Source: Chlorops oryzae (Eukaryota; Arthropoda; Insecta; Diptera; Chloropidae). From it: a stretch of DNA of 64,000 bases. This document shows positions 33,394 through 44,620 of this stretch, piece after piece (position 1 is the first letter of the stretch; each line of letters starts with the position of its first letter). The stretch lies in contig CM035809.1 of assembly GCA_020466095.1 (NCBI GenBank), forward strand, positions 27,467,063 through 27,531,062, read 5' to 3'. The notes beneath the pieces were generated by a model. It was given only the letters and a program-made list of their open reading frames with translations, was not told the origin of the DNA and ran no database searches. The position numbers and the translations under genes are program-made.

Positions 33394-33835
33394 CGTTTAC
33401 TAGATTGCAACTATAGTCTTTCATTTCAACTGCCTCCGATGCTGAGAACTGCTTTGCAGCATGCTAACGCTACATCTGCAGCATGCTGCCGCAACATGTT
33501 CCCCAGCCAAACAAGGCAATTACTCAAAAATTTCTTTTAAAAATTCATAAAAATTCAAATTTCTTACAAAATATTCTGAAATGGCTGTTTTCCTTAAAGC
33601 ACCTAAAAGCACCTTAGAACGAAATAAGTTTGATTTAGATATTACTACGGTAAGTACGAAATACAGCCCAAACCAGGTCCTATAGCTGGGCAGTACATTA
33701 AGCCCCCTTTTTCAGAGAAAAGGGGACGAGCACCTAAAAATTTCTCCTCATTCCGTTAATTGCACCTAAAAGCACCTCACAATAAGCACTTCAGTTTTTC
33801 GATACCAAAAAAGGACCGTGGCACTTAAGACACCT
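33394..33835 (-). repeat. 440-bp inverted repeat, right copy
   Basis: Complement of 28000-28439, about 4.95 kb away. The pair could fold the intervening DNA into a loop or promote inversion. Confidence 0.9.
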
Positions 33836-33849
33836 CTGATCTGACTGCA

Positions 33850-33950
33850 TCATGACCTTGTACCTCCTTCTTCTTGTTTTTTAATGTGCCGGCCTATCCC
33901 GGGGTACGCAAATCGCGACCAGTTCCTCCATTTCGTTCTGTCCTCCTCTC
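33850..33950 (-). mobile_element. LINE 3'-end fragment, copy 2
   Basis: On the minus strand DRTKWRNWSRFAYPGIGRH is followed by a stop and an AAGAAGAAGG tail. It is the better preserved of the four related tails and starts directly beside the 440-bp inverted repeat. Only the C-terminal codons are present. Confidence 0.5.
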
Positions 33951-33959
33951 ACCTCTTAC

Positions 33960-34230
33960 CATTTTTTATACAAAGCGTAGAAGTTATGAAGCCTCCGTTT
34001 CGAGACTTCCGAAATTTCGTCAGAATAGTGGAAATAATGACGCTTAAAGGACCAATAAAATTTTTTTAAAAAGTAGTATCTCAGAACGGCAAGAATTGTT
34101 AGTACAACCTCTAAACGTATTTAAAAAATTCTGAAAAAATTTTTAAAAATACTTTAACCCATACGATTTCAAATAAGGACGACCAAATATGAAAAGTTGA
34201 ATTTTTTTTGGATACTCTAATGCGCATAAG
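33960..34230. repeat. Dispersed repeat D, fragment
   Basis: Shares the 'ttctgaaaaaatttttaaaa', 'atactttaaccca' and 'tggatactctaatgc'-like blocks with 1365-1470. Diverged. Confidence 0.4.
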
Positions 34231-34258
34231 TCAATGCATTTAAAAAAAATATAATATA

Positions 34259-34320
34259 TAGAGTGAAAGCTCCCATAAGCAGACACCCACCGTCCGCGCT
34301 TTTTATAATTCTTTTACTCA
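34259..34320 (+). mobile_element. pogo-like element, left-end fragment
   Basis: tagagtgaaagctcccataa then gcagacacccaccgtcc matches the left end of the element at 35456-35790, then breaks off in a poly(A) run. Confidence 0.55.
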
Positions 34321-34762
34321 AAAAAAAAAAAAAAAAAACATCCTTTATCTCTTCGCAAATTTGTGTTCGATTTATTGTTTTAAAATTTTTATTGAAACAG
34401 TCATCGAGAATATAGAACTGGACTCCGAAGATTCGAAAAAAAAATTCTTAACCCTTTGAATCACTGCTGCCCAGCGTCATAGTCTTTTATATAAATAGCT
34501 CACGATCTGTTCTTGCGTACACATAAAACTGAATGCAGGAAATATTTTTCTTGAATAAACATTTATTTTTCCAAGCTTATTTCCAAGCTTATTTCCAAGT
34601 TTATTGCTAGTTAATTCCTAAAGAAATGCTCTAAAGTTTAAACCGTTTCTAGCCACGAAAACAAAAAGAATTCTTTTACATTAATCTGAACACAAGAATC
34701 ACTTCGCTAAACTCTATACAAAAGCCTGATATTGGCTGTTCACGGCCGCCATGCCTTTTTTC
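34321..34762. other. Upstream region of the candidate promoter
   Basis: AT-rich, with a threefold 'ccaagcttatt' repeat at 34572-34605 and conserved-looking GC-richer sequence from 34720. Any regulatory sites of the downstream promoter would lie here; none identified. Confidence 0.4.
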
Positions 34763-34826
34763 TATAAAAACCCAAGCTTCATCTCAAAATTCTCAGTCTT
34801 TTTTGGACCGCGCGTGTGATCGGTTG
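34763..34826 (+). promoter_or_regulatory. TATA + initiator + DPE core promoter
   Basis: TATAAAAA at 34763-34770, initiator TCAGTC at 34793-34798 (A at 34795 = +1, 32 nt after the first T of TATA), and GGTTG at 34822-34826, exactly +28 to +32, matching the DPE consensus RGWYV. Having all three at correct spacing by chance is unlikely. The downstream sequence then supplies splice donors. Confidence 0.75.
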
Positions 34827-34879
34827 GTTTTCGTGAGTTTCGGTTCGTGGAGTGCTTAGTGCGATTAGTAGTGCATCGG
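34795..34879 (+). other. Candidate first exon of an unseen gene
   Basis: 85 nt from the initiator to GCATCGG|GTAAGT (donor GT at 34880-34881). It has no ATG, so it would be 5' UTR. It is GC-richer than its surroundings. It could instead be the leader of a decayed retroelement, but no repeat copy of it occurs in the window. Confidence 0.5.
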
Positions 34880-34982
34880 GTAAGTGTGTGCGTTTGCATG
34901 CGCATAAGTGATTCGCGCAGTCACGCGACAGTCTCTTTAATTCGTTTGTGTTGTATGAAACAGAAGTCGTTCGTTTTTTCAG

Positions 34983-35017
34983 AGCGCATAATGCATCGAT
35001 AGCAACATGTTGATAAG
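34983..35017 (+). other. Candidate second (micro)exon with start codon
   Basis: Acceptor cgttcgttttttcag at 34968-34982 and donor AAG|GTGAGT at 35017/35018 bound a 35-nt exon; the first intron would be 103 bp. It contains ATG (35007-35009) in the context AGCAACATG, close to the fly consensus, so translation could begin MLI and continue in a downstream exon. An earlier ATG gives a 3-codon upstream frame. No convincing next exon seen up to 64000. Confidence 0.4.
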
Positions 35018-35455
35018 GTGAGTTGCTATACAAGCGTTTCTTTTGTTTCAACTTCGGCAGGTTATATTAGTTTTGTGTTATTCTGTGTTGGGTTATTCTA
35101 AGAAAGGAATATTTTCGAAATGTTCAAAAAGAAGACAACGAAGACTAAGAAGATTGTTTTCAACTGGTTTTCTCTAAATGACATTTAGAGAGAAGTGAGT
35201 AATATGATGCTCTCAAATGCCTTTTTCGCCATCGCACCTCGTACCATGACATGTCATGCAGTGATGTGTTTTAAGCTAATTAGCTTAAATGTTGTGAGTT
35301 ACATGCGCTTTTACAAATTGTCCTAGTTTGTTGATAGCCTTTCTGCGAAAGTCCTGCACTCATGAGGCTGTTCACTGGAACTCGTAGACGATTCTCACAG
35401 TTCAAACCAGATTTGCTTAAATAAATAATAATTGCATTTATTGTTATATATAATA

Positions 35456-35790
35456 CATTGAAAGCTCCCATAAGCGGACACCCACCGTGGCGGCCTTTTG
35501 GACCACTCATGGGAGATTTCCGCTTTTGGGAGAGTACAACAAAAATCTCGTCTCAAAATTTTTCTGTTTCCTACGCGTTAGTTTTCTCGCTTAAGTTTGT
35601 TTTGTGTCCGTTTATGGGAGATTTTTTTTTACAAGGAAAATTATCAAAAATGTCCAAATCATGTGTCCGCGTCTGCTTATCAGAGCGTCCGCTTATTGGA
35701 GCATGTTTTGTATGAAAACCTTCGAAAAAAACATGTATATTGGAAATTTGTCCTCTTATTGGAGATGTCTGCTTATGGGAGCTGTCCCAG
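35456..35790. mobile_element. pogo-like TIR element with repeated subterminal motif, ~335 bp
   Basis: Starts CATTGAAAGCTCCCATAAGC after TA and ends GCTTATGGGAGCTGTCCCAG. The word GTCCGCTTATGGGAG or a close variant occurs about seven times in both orientations (35466, 35505, 35607, 35672, 35687, 35750, 35766). Repeated NNTCCGNTTAT words near CAGT-type ends are typical of pogo/Tigger-like elements with CENP-B type transposases. The right-hand TA is not clear. No transposase. Confidence 0.6.
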
Positions 35791-37340
35791 AATATTTTCA
35801 CACAAAAAATTTTGTATTCCATAAAAAAAAGAGTGATAGAACCGCAAACAGCGAGATAAAGTGATAGAACACAGCAAAGTTTGCAATAAAATTTTTATCT
35901 TGAATTTCAATAAAAAGCCCTTTTGAATTTTACAATTCAAGCGGGTTTTTGAACTGTCCATTTGATATGTATAAAAATCAACAATCAAAAGTTTCAAATT
36001 TATTTCAACTCAAAAACTCAAAAGTTCAATACGAAAATACGTGGCAATATTGCTTTATTTGAAAACTATCGAATACACGTTCTCGTCTTTAAAAAGACCA
36101 CTTGCTTTCGAGCGCACAAACACACACACACACACATACCTTTTGCGTTTATACTTTGAAATAAATATCAATTTATTTCATTTAAATGCCTAAAGGCACG
36201 CATCAAATAATATTTGCATTCCATGCCTGTAAGCACTCATACAGCGAGCAACAAAATGGCTTCACTTTATTTTAATAAAGTCATGGAAATATTAAAAAAA
36301 AATACAAAAAACAGCATATGTTCGCTAAAGAAAACCATAAAAATTTTTACTAACGTCACTTTGAAAAAGTATATCATGTGAGCTGAGATATACGAGCGGA
36401 CACTTAATCAAAGTGTCGGTTTTACAATGGGTAAAGTGTGGGTGAAGTATGCGGGTGCTGCCACGCTTCAAAAAATTTTTTCACAGCTTTAAAAATAGAA
36501 AGAAATCACTGCCACAATCGGATGTCTTTTTGGGGATAGTCCTTAAAAGCCGGGTTGTATTTAAGCGGTTATTCTGATGTAAACGCATAAATTTTACCAC
36601 TTTTTTGGTTTTTTTTCCTAATACAATTAAGTTCAATCATTTTAATTTTCTTATAGGAGTAGGTCGGTTTGCAACACGGTAGAGGCTTTTCAGGTTGCCA
36701 TAAATAAAAAAAAAATCTAATTTTTAAGTAGACCGGTCGCTATCGTCCGTACCAGAATTATTAAATTTATAAAAAATGGTGGACTCTAGAAAAAAAGTGA
36801 TGAAAATCGAAATTTTTTTTTTGGTAGAAAATCGTTAAAAAATATTACGAATCAATTTCGGAAAGAAAAAAAAATCTGGTACCTGCGAGAACCGCTAATA
36901 TGTGGAAGAATATATAACAGTTTCGAAACAATCGGTTGGACAGTTTGGTCTGTAGGATGTGGCCCGTTTCGAGACTTCACGTTTCGAGAAAAACGCATTT
37001 AAATCGCAGAACAAGTTGCTCAGGATACGCCGGTGATTATGAGCTGTAAATTTATTAATACTTGGAATTTCGTTCCGATTTTTTCAAAACATACTCTCAA
37101 TAGGTTTTACTATCGAAATATGAACGAAAGAAAAAAAAAATATTTTAAAGTGGTCACATCGGACTAACCCCTTAAAGAGATGTCCAAAAGTTCGTGATAT
37201 ACTGGCAACTCCGAAATTAGATATTAAAAGCTACAGTCGTTCAGTGAACAACTTAAAAATGTGGGGAAAAAATAAAAGCACTCAACGGCCTTCAAAAATC
37301 CAATGAAATGCGTGAAACAGATCTGCATGTATAATTTCAT
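35791..37340. other. Gene-free stretch
   Basis: (CA)n at 36119-36135. The 36660-37175 part has GC-richer, repeat-like sequence (gaccggtcgctatcgtcc, cggttggacagtttggtctg) that I cannot match elsewhere in the window. No gene. Confidence 0.4.
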
Positions 37341-38279
37341 TATCTATCATCTACGAACGGTTGTGTGTGTGTGTGTGTGTGTGATACGCTCTCACACGCA
37401 GTGAGACATATACATCGTTACATACACTCACAGAGAGAAAAAGACTTGCGTATAACCGCACGAATCAAATTACCTTACGCCATGAGTAAACATTGCTTGC
37501 GAAATGGCGTGAAATTGCATGGCATCCCCCTGACGAACCCAAGCGCAGCGGACAGGTGGGCGTGCGTGCGAGTGTGTGCGTGTGTACAGCTTTCGCTATT
37601 ATCTCACTGTTTGTGTGGGTGTGCGTGAATTTTGTTGTGTAATGTACACCTTCTGAGTGCATTTCGGTTTGTTGTTGCTGCCAACCGTGATTAATGCATT
37701 CATGCATTTTAAGTTTCGCTATGATAATCGAATTTCATAGTAAAAAGTTTTTTGGTAACGCAAAAGTGAAAGAGAAAGCGATCGCGCGAGAGTGATAGGG
37801 AGAGAGAAAGAGAGAGCGAAAGGAAAATAGTGAAAGGCGGCTTTGTTACCATATGTAGCGCACTCCATTCAGATGGAAAATTCCTTTTCAAATACGCTTG
37901 TTGTTAGCAAATGTTTATTGTTTCTAGAAAATTTTGTTTATTTTTTTTTTATTATTATTTTCAAGTATTTTGCATATGAAGATTGCTTTAGAAATCCAAT
38001 TTTCTTTATGCATTGTATTTTCTCAAACACCCATAAACACACACACACACACACATCCACACAGTTTGAACTGAATATTTGATAAATGACTTCAAAAAAA
38101 GATTTGCATACTATCAGGGGCTACTGTACGAATTTTTCGTCAAGCGACTTTTTGTCAGCGGGTTTCTTGGAGTATTTAGCCTTTTCACAGCATCCATTTG
38201 GGGTACTACCGCATTTGTTTATGACTCCTAATTCGGAGTATACGCCCTCATAAAGAGCTCATTTCAGAGTCCGGTAAAA
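37341..38279. other. Simple-repeat-rich stretch
   Basis: (TG)n at 37352-37382, purine-rich GAGAG tract at 37765-37820, (CA)n at 38036-38055. No gene. Confidence 0.5.
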
Positions 38280-38379
38280 ATGGGTTCTCTGTGTTGCGAA
38301 GGGATCGATCTAGATTTCATTACCCGAATTCACTTTGGATACCTATCTGACTATTATTTAAATTTACTTACGACTGTCA

Positions 38380-38830
38380 TTTTGAATAAAAATTTATTTA
38401 TATTCTCCATAGCATTTGGAATCATATCTTCCCCTAATTTTATACATAATGCTCATTTTGGACTCATATTTCCAAGGTTAGATTGATTTCGCTCTCATTT
38501 TTCAGCACTCACGCCTTTATACATATTTCGGACTCATATTTTCTCTATAATTTCGAAGTTTTTCAGATTATTTTCATAAAGCTTGGGCTGATTTCACTCT
38601 CATTTTTCAGCGCCCATTAATTAAAAATTATGTCGGACTCCTTTCGAATTCATATTTATCAAATTCATAAAAAATTCGGAGTCATTAGTCTGAGGCTAAT
38701 TTTTCCACATATTTCAGACGCATTTTAGAATAAGATTTCTTGGCTCAGACTTATTTTGGACTCCTTTTTGTTACATCAGATCTATTTCGGAGTCATAAAT
38801 CTGAAAGCTCCGAAAATGTTTCCTTTTAAA
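38380..38830. repeat. Degenerate TTTCGGACTCATTTT repeat tract 1
   Basis: Variants of 'tttcggactcatatttt' and 'tttcactctcatttttcag' recur every 30-60 bp. The same word appears at 44880-45000 and, on the other strand, at 49130-49860. Confidence 0.6.
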
Positions 38831-41317
38831 AATCAATATTAAAATCACTTTTCCACTGACTTTCTTGAAAAAATATAACTACTTTCATATAATTCTCAGG
38901 AATGAATTCCACATTTTATTCGTGCTTTCGCCATTCCAAACTCTTCTTTCCCTTATATGTGATGGTAACCATAGACCTAATTTACTGCAAGTAATTAATT
39001 TCTGCTATTAAAATCCAACGAAAATATCGGTCCAAAGCAAAGCAAAAAAATAAAAAAAAGAAACAGCAACCAAAGGACTATTAGAGGCAATTTATTAAGT
39101 GCGCCTTGATGGGTGCCAGATTGTCGACAATTGGAGTCCTCTGCACAATCAGCCAGACACACCAAGGTCGCACACACACACACACGCATAGGACTCTCTG
39201 GCAGGACTCTCGTCGGAGTCGAAAGTCCTACAGTTTACAGTTAAGAAATGACTTTTATGACATTCAATCGTCGGTCGTACGTTGTTCTATGTCCTTTCTT
39301 CAAAAAAGGCCTTCACAATTGCGGATGCTTTTATCTTTAAAACGAACATAGCTGAGGCAATTTAAGTCATTTTAACACATCTCGTTGCCATTAAGTGCTT
39401 ACACCAGCATGTTTTGTCAATTCTTGTAACAAAGTTTGCACAAACGTTGATGCCTGCCTTTATACTCACACGAACGAACACGCACGCACGCACAAACACA
39501 CACATACGCTTGAGAGTCGTTATTTTCATGTAAGGAAACTCCTTATCTCGAATCTTCTAATCAATTTTCTCAGGCTTTTGCCTGTTGTGTTCGAGCAACT
39601 ATTACCGAAAACATATTTCCCTTCGAGTTCGAAAGGATATTCAAACATACATAAGGAGCAGCGTGTTCGTTCCTCGTTCCTCTCGGTGTCATCACAATGA
39701 TAGCAAATAGAAATTGCTCAAACAATAAGGCCCTGGCATTTAAGAACGTGACTTTGAATTAAATATTTTGCAAAGATATTACCACCACCGCAGTCTCGAC
39801 TTAATGGCTCAATTAAGGCTTCATGAGATAATCAAAAATAGATTTGAGACAATTTTGCACGCATGCAGGCAATTACCTTAACTGTCCAAATCGACTGGGT
39901 GAGAGAAAAGTGTATTTTTTCATTCGAACACTTCGATTTAAGGACGAGTTTTAAACCCCAAAACTTTATTCTTTTAATCCTTGTTTTCTGCTTTCCAATC
40001 AATATTTATTACGCTTTGAAAGCAACAGTATCGGAAATGGGTTCATACATCGTGTCAAATATGTTTTTTTTTCAAAAAAAGTCAAGGGTTAATCCAATTT
40101 TCCCAGAAAATCTCTTTCTTTTTTAGGTCATTGAAAGAATATCCTTTCCACTTTTGGGTCTACAACAGCTTCATGTCAAGTGAACGGTTCCCCCTTAACA
40201 TCGCCATTGTCACCGCCATCACCGTAACCATCGACACGTCGTCATGAGGACACATTTGGAACATGATATGGCACAAAAAAAGAAAAAAGAGCAATCATGT
40301 CCTATGCCAGGATGCCTAAATTGGATTCAGTTGAGTTTATTTGTCCTGGTCATTTGTACAAATTCCATATCCGTTAAGTGTTGAATTCAAATTAAAGAGC
40401 ATCCGTATCACTTCCGGTCGACAATTTCCGCTTATTTAGCAAAACTTGAAATAAAGTTTCGACACTCTTCGCTTCTGTTCGGTTCGATTCGATTCGGCTC
40501 GGTTCGGTTCGGTTGAATTGAGTTTGTTTCGGTGTTTTCATGCCATCTGGAAATTGTACTTTGTACACTCCTTTTGTACTTTGCACTTTAAGGGTCAAAC
40601 TTTGTACGTGGTGATGTTTGTGTGTCATATCTACTTACTGTGTGCTTTAGAGGAGATTCCGATGCTCAGGAATATTCTCTCTCTACGTTCGCATTTGGTT
40701 TGCAAAAAAGTTGATAAAGTTTTCTTCGTCCTTTTCACTTTTATTTTATTTCATTTCGTTTCGTTTTGTTTCGTTTTGTTCCTCCGTTTCAGTTTTGCTG
40801 GCATTTTTCATCCTTTTGCGTATTTATGCATTACAATGCAAAGAGCAAAATCATGTTCCCATTTTATGTTTACAGGGAAAAAACTTTGAAATGAATAATT
40901 GAACGAAGCGAATGAATGAAACGCAGGAGGAGCGCAGCGAACGAACAAACTGAAAGTTTGTGTGTGGTTTTGATATGTTTTCGCAAACATTTTGCAGGAA
41001 ATTACTATTGTTCGAGTCAAATTGGATTTGCCTTTAAATGTTGAGTTTTACGTCTCGAGGGTTGACGCTTCTTTCTATGCGTTCAGATTTTTCCGATCTT
41101 GCGAATGAAAGGAAAGTTATGACGGAAGCCAGCCGTAGGATGAAGGACATACTTGCACACGATTGAAATATGAAAAATAAAAAGTTCTCCTTTGTCATAT
41201 TATTTCAGAGGATATTTGTTTTTGAAACGGAAATTCTTCGGGAACGATTCTCGTTTTTAATCGAATGTGACAATAGGGCGTTTCACACGTGAAAAAAATT
41301 GTTGAATTTCGAAGATT
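38831..41317. other. Gene-free stretch
   Basis: (AC)n at 39171-39186, (GGTTC)n at 40476-40515 and (TTTCG)n at 40750-40785. Frames up to 123 codons lack domains. Nothing further. Confidence 0.45.
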
Positions 41318-42245
41318 TTTTTTTTTTTTATATTTAAACTTTGCTTCTCTTTACTGGATCTTCCTTTGGGGGTGGGAACTAACAGTAATTAATCAAATCT
41401 TATTTTTTAAATATAACTTAACTATTTATACAGAGATATAATAGTTTTGATTCCAACGGGCCTCTATTTGAGAAACTGGGCTGCTGAGGACTTATTACTG
41501 TTAAGCCGTGTCCTTTGCTAGGATGAGTCTTGATCATGCACGAGCGAGGTGCGTCAAGCTTAGTGAATCCGTTAGTAGGATGAGTCTTGATCATGCACGA
41601 GCGAGGTGCGTCAAGCTTAGTGAATCCTTGGTTGGATAAGCGTACGGTGCGCACGAGCAAGGTGCGTAAAATTGGTTGGCTGGAACGGCTACTCTGATGG
41701 TAGTTAGGAGCATTGAGCGTGCACGAGCGAGGTGCCTCAATCTGTATGATGCCTTAATTGGCCAAACATCTGACATGCACGAGCGAGGTGCAGATAACAG
41801 AGTATCGGTGCTATGTTTCCAAAATAATAGAAGTGGACGGAAGGTCCTTTCTTCTTAACCGTGTTCGACGTGTTGTATTGTTAAGGCTTCTTGCCAGCTG
41901 ATTCGAGTGACTCCTTAGCTTCTCATGATAGGATGATTTTAGGCGAATGATTTCATCCTTAATAAGTGGGACTTGCACATCGCGGTGAATGCTTTCATTA
42001 CGTATGTACCATGGAGCACCTGTAATGGTTCTAAGAATTTTCGATTGAGCTCTTTGGATTATTTCTATAGAGGATGCGCAGGCATTTCCCCACAACTCAA
42101 TGCCATAAGACCAGATTGGCTTTAATACACTATTATATAATAGAACTTTATACTCCATATTAAGAGGGGAGCGATAGTTAATTAGCCAGTGAATTTCAAA
42201 CGAAAGATAATGTAAACTATGATATGAGATTTATTAAACTGGAAC
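41318..42245 (-). pseudogene. 5'-truncated Jockey-clade LINE (ORF2 C-terminus + 3' UTR + poly(A))
   Basis: On the minus strand the frame reads from about 42230 through SYHSLHYLSFEIHWLINYRS to MEYKVLLYNSVLKPIWSYGI, ELWGNACASSIEIIQRAQSK, ILRTITGAPWYIRNESIH and RDVQVPLIKDEI, ending at a TAG at 41813-41811. The motifs LYxxVLKPIWxYGIxLWG, IQRxQ.K.LR.I..APWY and N..IH.D...P are those of the region after the reverse transcriptase domain in Jockey-like ORF2. All catalytic RT and endonuclease residues are missing. The ~490-nt 3' UTR carries the hairpin array described separately and ends in a poly(A) run (complement of 41318-41331). It is a typical dead-on-arrival LINE copy. Confidence 0.9.
41529..41795 (-). 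repeat. Array of five hairpins with constant core in the LINE 3' UTR
   Basis: The core GCACGAGCGAGGTGC (plus strand) lies at 41538-41552, 41595-41609, 41651-41665 (one variant, GAGCAAG), 41721-41735 and 41777-41791. The flanks differ but pair: cttga/tcaag (copies 1 and 2), attgag/ctcaat (copy 4), atct/agat (copy 5). Copies 1 and 2 are a 57-bp tandem duplication; copies 4 and 5 have unrelated flanks. Each can form an outer variable stem, a 3-5-nt bulge on one side, a GCAC/GTGC stem and a 7-nt loop. Copy 3 has only a poor outer stem. Confidence 0.8.
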
Positions 42246-42319
42246 GGAAATGCGGAAAAAAAATCACTTAAAATACGAAAATAGTCTTTCTAAAATGGCC
42301 CAAACAGTCTAGCATACGT

Positions 42320-44330
42320 CATGAATAGGAAAGAGTCTGGCGGGTTGCGGCATCATGAAAGGAATTTTTAAATTTTGTTGATTTTTCGATAGGTGCCATC
42401 TAAAAACACTGTTGAGACTAGTTTTTAGATTGTTATTTTGAACGGTCTTTGAAATATCCTTGAAAATCCTCTTTTAATAAGCCTTTTTTCAAAATTTTAT
42501 ATCTCAAAAACTAATTAAGATAAGAAGATGAAACAAACGTTGGCCGATTGCTAATATAACAGGAAATCAAAAAATTTTTTTTTTAATTTTTACACTGAGA
42601 AAATTTTTCCTACAAAACTCAAAAGATCAATTTTAACAAAAATAATTTCAGTGTATTCCCAGTGAGACTACTTAAATATAACAGGAAATCAAAAAATTTT
42701 TATTTTGTACACTGAGAAAATTCTTCGCACAATAATCCTGAAAAATCCTATTTTGTTAAGACTTTTTTTCAGTGTATTCCAGTATCTGCAACACCAATCT
42801 AAGATATAGAAACAATCTAAACAAAATTCATGTTAGATGAATAAATTACAAGGAAGCTCAAAAAATATTTTACTTTTTATAGTGTTATCACAGTTGAGCA
42901 CTACAATTTTTTCTCACAAAACTAAAAGTAAGCTTATTAAATAATTTTTTTCAGTGTATTGCCCAAGTGAGATATTCAAAAAATTACAAGGGCACATAGA
43001 TGCTCTAGTACTAATATCCAGCTACAGATGTACGAAAATTGATACAAAACATACGGCATGTTTTTAAAAATTTAATATCTCCAAAAATAAGGATAAAAAG
43101 TGTACCACGTAAGGCCCGGCTCCTACAAGATATAGAGCCCACTTTCATTTTTAACAACTTCTACACTAGAAAAATTTTTGCACAATTTCAGTTTCTGTAA
43201 ACTTTGCACATGTTTAAAACAATGTACGTCAAGTTATTTCGTATTAACAATAAGTCACGGCAAATTTTAAGATCAATTGTCCATGAGTTTAGTATTCAAA
43301 GATTTGCGTAGCCGTACCAACGCTTTATGAAAATAACATGAATGAAAATTAGAACTTACCTACAAAATGACCATTCTTTCCTAGTTCTTTCTACAGCGCA
43401 CATCATTCCTGCCTGTAATAAAGTAATGATCTATAGTGAAATTGCTATGGTGCTTGCTAATCTCAATGCACTCATGGAAGTCCATAAACAAAGTTTGTTG
43501 TATTCATGAAGCACGTGTACAGACGGTCCTGTTTATGGTAAAAATAATTCATATAGCGAAATTGATATTTTTTTCTTGGAAGGCCTATGCAAGGCCGCAC
43601 CTATTATAAAATAATTGCAACAACTGGTCATTAAGAAACCTTATATTGAGTTGCTCTGAGGTCAAAAGACGGCAACTATACCTTTTTTTTTGCTTAAATA
43701 GCGTTTAATCTTTAATTCTTAATCAAACAGGTTAGTAACATTCGTTAAGTTTTTTTTAAATAAACGAATTTTGTCTGATATTTTAATTTTTTTTACTAGC
43801 TTTTACAATATAAATTAACATAAAAGGCTTTCAAAAGTAATGAATGCAAGTTTGGGTTCATTATCTCAAACAAGGAATAAATGAGCCTTTTAAGGTACAC
43901 ATGTTCCTCGTAAGGCCCAAAATGACGTTTTTAAATCGCATTTTAGGAGCTTTTCCGATAATGATTTGGTAGAATTTTTTGTTTTTCTATAGAAAATTTA
44001 TCAAATAAAACAACACAAAAACAATCGGGTTTCTATCATCAATACTTTGTACGCTGTAATCGAAAAGGTGTTAGGTGGGCCTTACGTGGTACACTTACCT
44101 TAGTTAAGATAAAAAGATGATACAAACGGTAACTTTATGTTAATAAAACAAGAAATATAGAAAATTAATTTTTAAATTTTACACTGAGAAAAATTTTTGC
44201 ACAAAAAAGAAAACAAAAATTTAACAATTCTTTTCAGTGTATTTCAGTTTTTGTAAAACCTTTTGAATGTTTTAAAAAAATACCTTGTTTTATTAACAAT
44301 AAGTCACCGGCCAAAAATTTGTAACAGATC
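42320..44330 (+). repeat. R-family mosaic repeat, copy 5, interrupted
   Basis: Starts gagtctggcgggttgcggca at 42331 and runs through the reference block order with micro-elements at 42593-42653, 42710-42774, 42878-42956 (decayed) and 44183-44239. A 1-kb element with GTGTACCACGTAAGGCCC ends splits it (43100-44094). Compared with other copies the left part has many one- and two-base losses. Confidence 0.72.
43100..44094. mobile_element. TIR element, ~995 bp, inside R copy 5
   Basis: Left end GTGTACCACGTAAGGCCC (43100-43117), right end its exact complement (44077-44094), an 18-bp perfect inverted repeat. Part of its interior (43150-43540) is a diverged copy of 44190-44620. No target duplication was resolved and no transposase seen. 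It might alternatively be a rearranged tract bounded by an inverted repeat. Confidence 0.6.
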
Positions 44331-44620
44331 AATGGTCCCCTTAGTTTATGTATTCAAAGATTTATGCGTAGCCGTAATAGACGCTTTTATGAAAAATGAA
44401 ATGAAATGAAAATTTTAGAAAACTTACTCCCTACAAACAGACCCATTCCTTTCCTTTTCTTTCCCTACCAGCGCACATCATTCCTGCCTGTAATAAATAT
44501 TCAAAATATGGCCCTATGGTGCTTCTAATCTCAATGCACTCATGGAAGTCCATAAAAGACAAACTGGTTTTCATCATAGCACGTGTTAAACGGTCCTTGA
44601 ATAATTTTCAAAAAATAATT
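44190..44620 (+). repeat. Direct duplication partner of 43150-43540
   Basis: Shared blocks: 'aacaataagtcac', 'gtattcaaagattt', 'gcgtagccgta', 'agcgcacatcattcctgcct' with 'gtaataaa', 'aatctcaatgcactcatgga' with 'agtccataaa', 'agcacgtgt' and 'acggtcct'. The first copy is shorter, with scattered small deletions. Confidence 0.75.

Noticed and set aside
36119..36135. Many short (CA)n/(TG)n tracts (also 37352, 38036, 39171, 48328)
   Set aside because: Ordinary microsatellites; listed only where they bound another feature.
41418..41776. Two overlapping minus-strand frames with repeated APRSCMIKTHP-like words
   Set aside because: They lie after the LINE stop codon and simply read the hairpin array, in differing frames between copies.
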